A stretch of 64,000 bases of DNA from assembly GCA_963966185.1 (NCBI GenBank), contig CAWZYM010000040.1:110001-174000 (forward strand). Reading direction: 5' to 3'. Within the stretch, counting starts at the first letter, position 1. Each line of letters opens with the position of its first letter. Source of the DNA: Rhabditoides inermis (Eukaryota; Nematoda; Chromadorea; Rhabditida; Rhabditidae). Below are positions 35,582 to 46,500 of the stretch, piece after piece. Below the pieces are notes generated by a model. It made no database searches. It was not told the origin of the DNA and saw only the letters and a list, made by a program, of their open reading frames with translations. Position numbers and translations under genes: made by a program.

Positions 35582-35924
35582 ATGTGAGAGAGACGAAGAT
35601 AAAAGTGTAGACACGCGGACTGGATCTGCCAGCGGGGAATGAAAAGGTACGACTATGGCAGGGATCGAACCTGCAATTGAAATCTTCTCCTTCGTAGGTC
35701 GTAGGACTACGCGTTATTCATTGCGCCACACAGGATATTCTTATTGAGCTCCGCATGTTTCGTGAGTGTTTGATCATTTAATATATTCTCGCTAACATTG
35801 ATAACTAGTAACCTGCAGAAGATGTTATCGAAAAAAAAACGTTATGAACGGTAACCGCTTGATCAACAATAGTGATGAGTTGAAGATAATAAAAGAACAA
35901 AACCGATGGTAACAACAAAAGATA

Positions 35925-35997
35925 CGACCATGGCAGGGATCGAACCTGCAATCTTCTGCTCCGTAGGCAGACGCGTTATCCATTGCGCCACACGGCC
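35925..35997 (-). tRNA. tRNA-Arg(ACG), copy 24
   Basis: Same as copy 1. Confidence 0.97.
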
Positions 35998-36253
35998 ACG
36001 CTCTGCTCTCACTCTAAAGCCAAGATGAGCGGTGACCCACCCTGCAACTGTTGCTTTTTCTCCAACACCAGCTGCCATGACTGTGACACGATTAAACCTT
36101 CATTCTTCATTGATTTTCACTGTTGCAAACGGTCGCACTGTGATGTTCTCTCTATAAAAGGTGACCTGTGACCTAGCCCGAAGCGCTGGCTTCTCGGTCG
36201 TCCGACTGACACGACTTTGAAATCGTATTTTTTTTAAAACAACGTTCGTATTT

Positions 36254-36377
36254 ATGTCCCGCTCTTTCGAGGGGATTCCAAAAATCATAGAAACTCATAT
36301 TTGCAAGCCGCCACGGAATTCTTTAGTAAAAGGCGAAAGAATTTCACGGTTAACTGTCGGTTCGCAAGAGGATGCAT
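36254..36377 (-). ncRNA. U5 snRNA, copy 24
   Basis: As copy 1. Confidence 0.92.
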
Positions 36378-36508
36378 AACACCATCCATTGGCTGACAAA
36401 AGCAGAAGCCGCGGCAAAAGGGCGCCGGGTTCACCGCCATCGTCTTGCAAGAGCAAAACAGTGAGAGACGCATAATAGGACAGCGAGGGTGAACTGAACA
36501 AAAAGTTC

Positions 36509-36580
36509 TGGAGGTATGAGGAATTGAACCCCAGCCCTCTCCCATGCTAAGGGAGCGCTCTACCACTGAGCTATACCCCC
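36509..36580 (-). tRNA. tRNA-Ala(AGC), copy 25, T-stem wobble variant
   Basis: As copy 23. Confidence 0.93.
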
Positions 36581-36923
36581 ATGTGAGAGAGACGAAGATA
36601 AAAGTGTAGACACGCGGACTGGATCTGCCAGCGGGGAATGAAAAGGTACGACTATGGCAGGGATCGAACCTGCAATTGAAATCTTCTCCTTCGTAGGTCG
36701 TAGGACTACGCGTTATTCATTGCGCCACACAGGATATTCTTATTGAGCTCCGCATGTTTCGTGAGTGTTTGATCATTTAATATATTCTCGCTAACATTGA
36801 TAACTAGTAACCTGCAGAAGATGTTATCGAAAAAAAAACGTTATGAACGGTAACCGCTTGATCAACAATAGTGATGAGTTGAAGATAATAAAAGAACAAA
36901 ACCGATGGTAACAACAAAAGATA

Positions 36924-36996
36924 CGACCATGGCAGGGATCGAACCTGCAATCTTCTGCTCCGTAGGCAGACGCGTTATCCATTGCGCCACACGGCC
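36924..36996 (-). tRNA. tRNA-Arg(ACG), copy 25
   Basis: Same as copy 1. Confidence 0.97.
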
Positions 36997-37252
36997 ACGC
37001 TCTGCTCTCACTCTAAAGCCAAGATGAGCGGTGACCCACCCTGCAACTGTTGCTTTTTCTCCAACACCAGCTGCCATGACTGTGACACGATTAAACCTTC
37101 ATTCTTCATTGATTTTCACTGTTGCAAACGGTCGCACTGTGATGTTCTCTCTATAAAAGGTGACCTGTGACCTAGCCCGAAGCGCTGGCTTCTCGGTCGT
37201 CCGACTGACACGACTTTGAAATCGTATTTTTTTTAAAACAACGTTCGTATTT

Positions 37253-37376
37253 ATGTCCCGCTCTTTCGAGGGGATTCCAAAAATCATAGAAACTCATATT
37301 TGCAAGCCGCCACGGAATTCTTTAGTAAAAGGCGAAAGAATTTCACGGTTAACTGTCGGTTCGCAAGAGGATGCAT
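37253..37376 (-). ncRNA. U5 snRNA, copy 25
   Basis: As copy 1. Confidence 0.92.
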
Positions 37377-37507
37377 AACACCATCCATTGGCTGACAAAA
37401 GCAGAAGCCGCGGCAAAAGGGCGCCGGGTTCACCGCCATCGTCTTGCAAGAGCAAAACAGTGAGAGACGCATAATAGGACAGCGAGGGTGAACTGAACAA
37501 AAAGTTC

Positions 37508-37578
37508 TGGAGGTATGGGGAATTGAACCCCAGCCCTCTCCCATGCTAAGGGAGCGCTCTACCACTGAGCTATACCCC
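37508..37578 (-). tRNA. tRNA-Ala(AGC), copy 26, one-base acceptor deletion
   Basis: As copy 9. Confidence 0.9.
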
Positions 37579-37921
37579 ATGTGAGAGAGACGAAGATAAA
37601 AGTGTAGACACGCGGACTGGATCTGCCAGCGGGGAATGAAAAGGTACGACTATGGCAGGGATCGAACCTGCAATTGAAATCTTCTCCTTCGTAGGTCGTA
37701 GGACTACGCGTTATTCATTGCGCCACACAGGATATTCTTATTGAGCTCCGCATGTTTCGTGAGTGTTTGATCATTTAATATATTCTCGCTAACATTGATA
37801 ACTAGTAACCTGCAGAAGATGTTATCGAAAAAAAAACGTTATGAACGGTAACCGCTTGATCAACAATAGTGATGAGTTGAAGATAATAAAAGAACAAAAC
37901 CGATGGTAACAACAAAAGATA

Positions 37922-37994
37922 CGACCATGGCAGGGATCGAACCTGCAATCTTCTGCTCCGTAGGCAGACGCGTTATCCATTGCGCCACACGGCC
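37922..37994 (-). tRNA. tRNA-Arg(ACG), copy 26
   Basis: Same as copy 1. Confidence 0.97.
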
Positions 37995-38250
37995 ACGCTC
38001 TGCTCTCACTCTAAAGCCAAGATGAGCGGTGACCCACCCTGCAACTGTTGCTTTTTCTCCAACACCAGCTGCCATGACTGTGACACGATTAAACCTTCAT
38101 TCTTCATTGATTTTCACTGTTGCAAACGGTCGCACTGTGATGTTCTCTCTATAAAAGGTGACCTGTGACCTAGCCCGAAGCGCTGGCTTCTCGGTCGTCC
38201 GACTGACACGACTTTGAAATCGTATTTTTTTTAAAACAACGTTCGTATTT

Positions 38251-38374
38251 ATGTCCCGCTCTTTCGAGGGGATTCCAAAAATCATAGAAACTCATATTTG
38301 CAAGCCGCCACGGAATTCTTTAGTAAAAGGCGAAAGAATTTCACGGTTAACTGTCGGTTCGCAAGAGGATGCAT
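38251..38374 (-). ncRNA. U5 snRNA, copy 26
   Basis: As copy 1. Confidence 0.92.
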
Positions 38375-38505
38375 AACACCATCCATTGGCTGACAAAAGC
38401 AGAAGCCGCGGCAAAAGGGCGCCGGGTTCACCGCCATCGTCTTGCAAGAGCAAAACAGTGAGAGACGCATAATAGGACAGCGAGGGTGAACTGAACAAAA
38501 AGTTC

Positions 38506-38577
38506 TGGAGGTATGAGGAATTGAACCCCAGCCCTCTCCCATGCTAAGGGAGCGCTCTACCACTGAGCTATACCCCC
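38506..38577 (-). tRNA. tRNA-Ala(AGC), copy 27, T-stem wobble variant
   Basis: As copy 23. Confidence 0.93.
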
Positions 38578-38920
38578 ATGTGAGAGAGACGAAGATAAAA
38601 GTGTAGACACGCGGACTGGATCTGCCAGCGGGGAATGAAAAGGTACGACTATGGCAGGGATCGAACCTGCAATTGAAATCTTCTCCTTCGTAGGTCGTAG
38701 GACTACGCGTTATTCATTGCGCCACACAGGATATTCTTATTGAGCTCCGCATGTTTCGTGAGTGTTTGATCATTTAATATATTCTCGCTAACATTGATAA
38801 CTAGTAACCTGCAGAAGATGTTATCGAAAAAAAAACGTTATGAACGGTAACCGCTTGATCAACAATAGTGATGAGTTGAAGATAATAAAAGAACAAAACC
38901 GATGGTAACAACAAAAGATA

Positions 38921-38993
38921 CGACCATGGCAGGGATCGAACCTGCAATCTTCTGCTCCGTAGGCAGACGCGTTATCCATTGCGCCACACGGCC
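38921..38993 (-). tRNA. tRNA-Arg(ACG), copy 27
   Basis: Same as copy 1. Confidence 0.97.
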
Positions 38994-39249
38994 ACGCTCT
39001 GCTCTCACTCTAAAGCCAAGATGAGCGGTGACCCACCCTGCAACTGTTGCTTTTTCTCCAACACCAGCTGCCATGACTGTGACACGATTAAACCTTCATT
39101 CTTCATTGATTTTCACTGTTGCAAACGGTCGCACTGTGATGTTCTCTCTATAAAAGGTGACCTGTGACCTAGCCCGAAGCGCTGGCTTCTCGGTCGTCCG
39201 ACTGACACGACTTTGAAATCGTATTTTTTTTAAAACAACGTTCGTATTT

Positions 39250-39373
39250 ATGTCCCGCTCTTTCGAGGGGATTCCAAAAATCATAGAAACTCATATTTGC
39301 AAGCCGCCACGGAATTCTTTAGTAAAAGGCGAAAGAATTTCACGGTTAACTGTCGGTTCGCAAGAGGATGCAT
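39250..39373 (-). ncRNA. U5 snRNA, copy 27
   Basis: As copy 1. Confidence 0.92.
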
Positions 39374-39504
39374 AACACCATCCATTGGCTGACAAAAGCA
39401 GAAGCCGCGGCAAAAGGGCGCCGGGTTCACCGCCATCGTCTTGCAAGAGCAAAACAGTGAGAGACGCATAATAGGACAGCGAGGGTGAACTGAACAAAAA
39501 GTTC

Positions 39505-39575
39505 TGGAGGTATGGGGAATTGAACCCCAGCCCTCTCCCATGCTAAGGGAGCGCTCTACCACTGAGCTATACCCC
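39505..39575 (-). tRNA. tRNA-Ala(AGC), copy 28, one-base acceptor deletion
   Basis: As copy 9. Confidence 0.9.
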
Positions 39576-39918
39576 ATGTGAGAGAGACGAAGATAAAAGT
39601 GTAGACACGCGGACTGGATCTGCCAGCGGGGAATGAAAAGGTACGACTATGGCAGGGATCGAACCTGCAATTGAAATCTTCTCCTTCGTAGGTCGTAGGA
39701 CTACGCGTTATTCATTGCGCCACACAGGATATTCTTATTGAGCTCCGCATGTTTCGTGAGTGTTTGATCATTTAATATATTCTCGCTAACATTGATAACT
39801 AGTAACCTGCAGAAGATGTTATCGAAAAAAAAACGTTATGAACGGTAACCGCTTGATCAACAATAGTGATGAGTTGAAGATAATAAAAGAACAAAACCGA
39901 TGGTAACAACAAAAGATA

Positions 39919-39991
39919 CGACCATGGCAGGGATCGAACCTGCAATCTTCTGCTCCGTAGGCAGACGCGTTATCCATTGCGCCACACGGCC
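39919..39991 (-). tRNA. tRNA-Arg(ACG), copy 28
   Basis: Same as copy 1. Confidence 0.97.
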
Positions 39992-40247
39992 ACGCTCTGC
40001 TCTCACTCTAAAGCCAAGATGAGCGGTGACCCACCCTGCAACTGTTGCTTTTTCTCCAACACCAGCTGCCATGACTGTGACACGATTAAACCTTCATTCT
40101 TCATTGATTTTCACTGTTGCAAACGGTCGCACTGTGATGTTCTCTCTATAAAAGGTGACCTGTGACCTAGCCCGAAGCGCTGGCTTCTCGGTCGTCCGAC
40201 TGACACGACTTTGAAATCGTATTTTTTTTAAAACAACGTTCGTATTT

Positions 40248-40371
40248 ATGTCCCGCTCTTTCGAGGGGATTCCAAAAATCATAGAAACTCATATTTGCAA
40301 GCCGCCACGGAATTCTTTAGTAAAAGGCGAAAGAATTTCACGGTTAACTGTCGGTTCGCAAGAGGATGCAT
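40248..40371 (-). ncRNA. U5 snRNA, copy 28
   Basis: As copy 1. Confidence 0.92.
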
Positions 40372-40502
40372 AACACCATCCATTGGCTGACAAAAGCAGA
40401 AGCCGCGGCAAAAGGGCGCCGGGTTCACCGCCATCGTCTTGCAAGAGCAAAACAGTGAGAGACGCATAATAGGACAGCGAGGGTGAACTGAACAAAAAGT
40501 TC

Positions 40503-40573
40503 TGGAGGTATGGGGAATTGAACCCCAGCCCTCTCCCATGCTAAGGGAGCGCTCTACCACTGAGCTATACCCC
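40503..40573 (-). tRNA. tRNA-Ala(AGC), copy 29, one-base acceptor deletion
   Basis: As copy 9. Confidence 0.9.
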
Positions 40574-40916
40574 ATGTGAGAGAGACGAAGATAAAAGTGT
40601 AGACACGCGGACTGGATCTGCCAGCGGGGAATGAAAAGGTACGACTATGGCAGGGATCGAACCTGCAATTGAAATCTTCTCCTTCGTAGGTCGTAGGACT
40701 ACGCGTTATTCATTGCGCCACACAGGATATTCTTATTGAGCTCCGCATGTTTCGTGAGTGTTTGATCATTTAATATATTCTCGCTAACATTGATAACTAG
40801 TAACCTGCAGAAGATGTTATCGAAAAAAAAACGTTATGAACGGTAACCGCTTGATCAACAATAGTGATGAGTTGAAGATAATAAAAGAACAAAACCGATG
40901 GTAACAACAAAAGATA

Positions 40917-40989
40917 CGACCATGGCAGGGATCGAACCTGCAATCTTCTGCTCCGTAGGCAGACGCGTTATCCATTGCGCCACACGGCC
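40917..40989 (-). tRNA. tRNA-Arg(ACG), copy 29
   Basis: Same as copy 1. Confidence 0.97.
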
Positions 40990-41245
40990 ACGCTCTGCTC
41001 TCACTCTAAAGCCAAGATGAGCGGTGACCCACCCTGCAACTGTTGCTTTTTCTCCAACACCAGCTGCCATGACTGTGACACGATTAAACCTTCATTCTTC
41101 ATTGATTTTCACTGTTGCAAACGGTCGCACTGTGATGTTCTCTCTATAAAAGGTGACCTGTGACCTAGCCCGAAGCGCTGGCTTCTCGGTCGTCCGACTG
41201 ACACGACTTTGAAATCGTATTTTTTTTAAAACAACGTTCGTATTT

Positions 41246-41369
41246 ATGTCCCGCTCTTTCGAGGGGATTCCAAAAATCATAGAAACTCATATTTGCAAGC
41301 CGCCACGGAATTCTTTAGTAAAAGGCGAAAGAATTTCACGGTTAACTGTCGGTTCGCAAGAGGATGCAT
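41246..41369 (-). ncRNA. U5 snRNA, copy 29
   Basis: As copy 1. Confidence 0.92.
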
Positions 41370-41500
41370 AACACCATCCATTGGCTGACAAAAGCAGAAG
41401 CCGCGGCAAAAGGGCGCCGGGTTCACCGCCATCGTCTTGCAAGAGCAAAACAGTGAGAGACGCATAATAGGACAGCGAGGGTGAACTGAACAAAAAGTTC

Positions 41501-41571
41501 TGGAGGTATGGGGAATTGAACCCCAGCCCTCTCCCATGCTAAGGGAGCGCTCTACCACTGAGCTATACCCC
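41501..41571 (-). tRNA. tRNA-Ala(AGC), copy 30, one-base acceptor deletion
   Basis: As copy 9. Confidence 0.9.
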
Positions 41572-41914
41572 ATGTGAGAGAGACGAAGATAAAAGTGTAG
41601 ACACGCGGACTGGATCTGCCAGCGGGGAATGAAAAGGTACGACTATGGCAGGGATCGAACCTGCAATTGAAATCTTCTCCTTCGTAGGTCGTAGGACTAC
41701 GCGTTATTCATTGCGCCACACAGGATATTCTTATTGAGCTCCGCATGTTTCGTGAGTGTTTGATCATTTAATATATTCTCGCTAACATTGATAACTAGTA
41801 ACCTGCAGAAGATGTTATCGAAAAAAAAACGTTATGAACGGTAACCGCTTGATCAACAATAGTGATGAGTTGAAGATAATAAAAGAACAAAACCGATGGT
41901 AACAACAAAAGATA

Positions 41915-41987
41915 CGACCATGGCAGGGATCGAACCTGCAATCTTCTGCTCCGTAGGCAGACGCGTTATCCATTGCGCCACACGGCC
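41915..41987 (-). tRNA. tRNA-Arg(ACG), copy 30
   Basis: Same as copy 1. Confidence 0.97.
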
Positions 41988-42243
41988 ACGCTCTGCTCTC
42001 ACTCTAAAGCCAAGATGAGCGGTGACCCACCCTGCAACTGTTGCTTTTTCTCCAACACCAGCTGCCATGACTGTGACACGATTAAACCTTCATTCTTCAT
42101 TGATTTTCACTGTTGCAAACGGTCGCACTGTGATGTTCTCTCTATAAAAGGTGACCTGTGACCTAGCCCGAAGCGCTGGCTTCTCGGTCGTCCGACTGAC
42201 ACGACTTTGAAATCGTATTTTTTTTAAAACAACGTTCGTATTT

Positions 42244-42367
42244 ATGTCCCGCTCTTTCGAGGGGATTCCAAAAATCATAGAAACTCATATTTGCAAGCCG
42301 CCACGGAATTCTTTAGTAAAAGGCGAAAGAATTTCACGGTTAACTGTCGGTTCGCAAGAGGATGCAT
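42244..42367 (-). ncRNA. U5 snRNA, copy 30
   Basis: As copy 1; last intact copy before the retrotransposon. Confidence 0.92.
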
Positions 42368-42498
42368 AACACCATCCATTGGCTGACAAAAGCAGAAGCC
42401 GCGGCAAAAGGGCGCCGGGTTCACCGCCATCGTCTTGCAAGAGCAAAACAGTGAGAGACGCATAATAGGACAGCGAGGGTGAACTGAACAAAAAGTTC

Positions 42499-42570
42499 TG
42501 GAGGTATGAGGAATTGAACCCCAGCCCTCTCCCATGCTAAGGGAGCGCTCTACCACTGAGCTATACCCCC
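42499..42570 (-). tRNA. tRNA-Ala(AGC), copy 31, T-stem wobble variant
   Basis: As copy 23. Confidence 0.93.
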
Positions 42571-42913
42571 ATGTGAGAGAGACGAAGATAAAAGTGTAGA
42601 CACGCGGACTGGATCTGCCAGCGGGGAATGAAAAGGTACGACTATGGCAGGGATCGAACCTGCAATTGAAATCTTCTCCTTCGTAGGTCGTAGGACTACG
42701 CGTTATTCATTGCGCCACACAGGATATTCTTATTGAGCTCCGCATGTTTCGTGAGTGTTTGATCATTTAATATATTCTCGCTAACATTGATAACTAGTAA
42801 CCTGCAGAAGATGTTATCGAAAAAAAAACGTTATGAACGGTAACCGCTTGATCAACAATAGTGATGAGTTGAAGATAATAAAAGAACAAAACCGATGGTA
42901 ACAACAAAAGATA

Positions 42914-42986
42914 CGACCATGGCAGGGATCGAACCTGCAATCTTCTGCTCCGTAGGCAGACGCGTTATCCATTGCGCCACACGGCC
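42914..42986 (-). tRNA. tRNA-Arg(ACG), copy 31
   Basis: Same as copy 1. Confidence 0.97.
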
Positions 42987-43242
42987 ACGCTCTGCTCTCA
43001 CTCTAAAGCCAAGATGAGCGGTGACCCACCCTGCAACTGTTGCTTTTTCTCCAACACCAGCTGCCATGACTGTGACACGATTAAACCTTCATTCTTCATT
43101 GATTTTCACTGTTGCAAACGGTCGCACTGTGATGTTCTCTCTATAAAAGGTGACCTGTGACCTAGCCCGAAGCGCTGGCTTCTCGGTCGTCCGACTGACA
43201 CGACTTTGAAATCGTATTTTTTTTAAAACAACGTTCGTATTT

Positions 43243-43295
43243 ATGTCCCGCTCTTTCGAGGGGATTCCAAAAATCATAGAAACTCATATTTGCAA
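43243..43295 (-). pseudogene. U5 snRNA, copy 31, 3' part (gene split by retrotransposon)
   Basis: Keeps the Sm site and 3' hairpin up to TTGCAA, then meets the 3' end of the retrotransposon. The 5' part of the same gene resumes at 49864. Confidence 0.92.
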
Positions 43296-43567
43296 TTATA
43301 AAAGAGATTTATTATCAATCTCAATGGTTGGGGGAGGTGTTGATGTTGTGCATGGTGCGGGGTGCGGGGTGGGTGCGTAGGTCCGGCCGCTCCCGTCGAC
43401 GGTCCCTCGGCAGAAGTCGCTTGGTCGCAGCAGCCTTGAAGCGTCGGGGCGAACGGGGCAGCCGGCTGTATCGCGCTCTCTCGGACCGCTCTATTTCTCC
43501 CCATGTCACGGGGTGAGAGACGGCCCTACGCGAGTACAGATGTTGGTAGATCAAATGTGATTTTCTC
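43296..43567 (-). other. 3' UTR of the U5-inserted retrotransposon
   Basis: Lies between the TGA at 43568-43570 and the U5 junction. The terminal 108 bp or so are nearly identical to the fragment at 56852-56961, so this is the conserved 3' end likely recognised by the reverse transcriptase. Confidence 0.85.
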
Positions 43568-46500
43568 TCATTGCCTTTGCATGTTGTCGTTTTCTCTCTC
43601 TTCCGCCCGGCGGGCATAGTACTGTTTGTATCGATCGATCATCTTCAATGCTTTTTCGGGTCGGTTCTTTCCATATTTGGGTGAATACGCCTCCCCCATT
43701 GTATGCATGTAGTAGATTGCTTTCGAGTATTCGAGTGTCTCTCCCTGGATCTGAGAGATGAGCTCACTCCACTCTGACTTGGGTATTCCCAGTGATTTCA
43801 TCGCTTCATCATTCTCTTTCCAGTAGTCTCCTAGAGAGCTGACCAGGAATGGATGGAGGGACACAGTGTATCCCAATGCCTTGTACGTTTCAGCAATAGC
43901 CGTGTATTTCTCGATCTTATCAGTCGCGGCGCGTTCGAATGAGGCGATTCCATTTCCGAATGAAACGCGCACATCCAAAATCACCACTTGCTTTTCACTC
44001 TCTCTCGACAACACAATGTCCGGCCGCAAATTGCCGCCATCGATCGAGTTGCGAGTGTCTGTCTCGATCCAGGCATTTCGATTCACCGCCGCCTTTTCCG
44101 CGGCTGCCACGATTATGTCTTGGATGTTGTTGTGTCTCTCCACCATTCCCATACCCAAATGCACCTTGCATCTATTGAGCACATGGGAGAGGCTTTCGAG
44201 TTGGTTCTCGTTGCACGATGTGCACATTCGGTCACACTCGGCACTTCTCGTATTCGTTCTCGCTCCTTTTAGGGGCAGAGTATCGAGCATTGCCCGATGT
44301 CTCCACTCCAGAGCACTGTCGGTTACATATGGTTGATTGTTCTTGAGAATTCTCGCATTCCGACTGTCCTGCATGAACATGTCAAAGTTGTTGCTCATAG
44401 TTGCGTATTCGGTACTCATTCTTTCGACATTGCACTCATCGAGTGCAGCAGTGATTCTCCGTTTTAGGAGATGTTTGGCTTTCGGACCGGTCGTAGATTT
44501 CTTGCTAGTCGGTGTCGCTTGTATCTCGACAACCAGCTGATTATCGATCCATTTCACCTCGAACAGGTGAAGTGACCTCCTCATATGGCGCACTGCCTCT
44601 CTGCAGTTTCGCATCATGTTTGTCTGTCCACCGTACGATCCGATACGGTATCCAATATTCTCATCATTCAGATATCTCGCACACAGCTCTTTCTTATCAC
44701 AGGTGCTCGCTTGTTGCGGCCCTATCCAAGTGATTGCAACGTATTCGAGTAGATTCCAGAACACTGTCTGGATAAACGTATCGTCTGACCACAGTAGCTT
44801 CATAGTCGTATTGAGACTACCACTGTACATGGTATCTTTCGGATGTTGCATGTGCAGGCCTTTCGAGCAGTACAGGTACGGCTTCGGCACTCCAGTCTTC
44901 ACGTTTTGGATGTGTGAGATGGTACACGCGAGTGTCCTCTCTAGTTCGTTGATGCTGTTCATAGAGCACTTGTCGTTCATTGCAATGTAGTTTAGTCGCG
45001 ACATCACAAACGTTTTGATCGCGTCTCTCAGCTGGTCGCAGCTGAGATGCCCTCTCACTGCTGCCAGCTTACGCATATCGATTGTCATCTGATTGAGTGT
45101 CTCAGTGGGCTCGATGATTTCACGGAATCCCACATTCACTCCGAGGTATTTGTAGCTGTCATTCTCACCTAGTACACTGATGCACTGGTTGTACATTTTG
45201 GTTTCCTTCTGCACCACTTTCCCTTTCTGGATAGTGAGCGTTCCGCATTTGCGCGGCTTGAAAATCAAATTGATCTGCTTTGCGTCTTCTGCCATTTTAT
45301 CCAGCTGGTACTGCATCTCAGAGTGTGTTTTGGTGACAATTGCCATATCATCGGCAAAGGCCAGCAAAGAGAACTTCTGTCCGAGTATTTTCATGGGATT
45401 CACTCTCTTTTTGTGTGCTCGGATGAGCATCTCCAGTGTGATGTTGAAGAGGACAGGTGAGATGGGGTCTCCCTGTTTCACTCCTGCATTTATCGCAATG
45501 TTTCTGGTTTGGTCGTTCTTTGTGTTCACTCGCATTGTCGCACCCTGATACAGGTCTGCGATGATGTTGCGGAATTCGGGCGGGAAGCCAAATGCCCTCA
45601 AGGCCTCGAGAATGGCGGTGTGGGGGACACTCCCAAATGCATTGGCGAGGTCCAGCCACGAAACGCACACGTCTCCTTTTATCGATTTGATGTGGTGGAT
45701 AGGTGTGCGGAGAAGCGCAATGTTCTCCAGACAACCCTCTTTGTTTGTGAAGCCCTTCTGGCAATCACTGATAATTCCTTTCACCTCGCACACCCTCTTT
45801 GTGAGGAGTGTGGTGTACACTTTGTATATCACATTCATCAGACTAATCGGTCTCCAGTTCTCAATGTCCATCTCGTCTCCCTTTTTGTAGATCAGAGTGA
45901 CATCAGTTTCTTTCCAACTTTTCGGGATCCGCTGTTCTCTCAGACACCGATTGAACAGTGCAGTCATAAAAGAAACATCGGGATCGGCTTTCAGTAGATC
46001 ACTGTATACGGTACCATCCGGTCCGGAAGCAGTGTCTGACTTCTTTTTCATCACTTCCATCACTTCTTTCTTTCCGAACCTCCTGAGGAGTGATTCGGAG
46101 ATGTTCAGTCGTGGCAGGTTGGCGGCAAGTCGCCTCACTGCCTCATTGTCGCACGGGTGTGCAGTTGTTGTTTTGCGGAAATAGTTTTCCACTCGATTTA
46201 TTCCGATCTCACAGTGTTTCGACTCCTCTCCGAGGATACGTTTCACAGCAAGCGCCTTGTTCTCTCGATACAGTACCCTCAACTCCTTCACATCTCGAGG
46301 GGGCGGGGCTTTGTTTGATTTTCCCTTTTTCGGGTGCATTGGTCTATCATCGAGTGATTCACACGAGGGCAAATCATCGTTTAGTAGCTTGTACGCTTCA
46401 GTTATTTTATCCTTTTTCAGCAGGTACGCATGTCTCACAAACGTATCCGCAACGTATTCCACCTGTTCAAAGGCGGCCGCTTGCGCGAGTTTCTCATACC

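Larger units (their letters stand above)
12467..43295. repeat. tandem RNA-gene array, left block (31 units of 996-999 bp)
   Basis: Units 1-31 repeat with a period of 999 bp (998 where tRNA-Ala has lost a base, 996 once). On the minus strand, in left-to-right order, each unit holds tRNA-Ala(AGC), a decayed tRNA-Arg, tRNA-Arg(ACG) and U5 snRNA; a possible plus-strand RNA lies between tRNA-Arg and U5. Copies are almost identical. The block ends inside the U5 gene of unit 31, where the retrotransposon begins. Confidence 0.97.
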
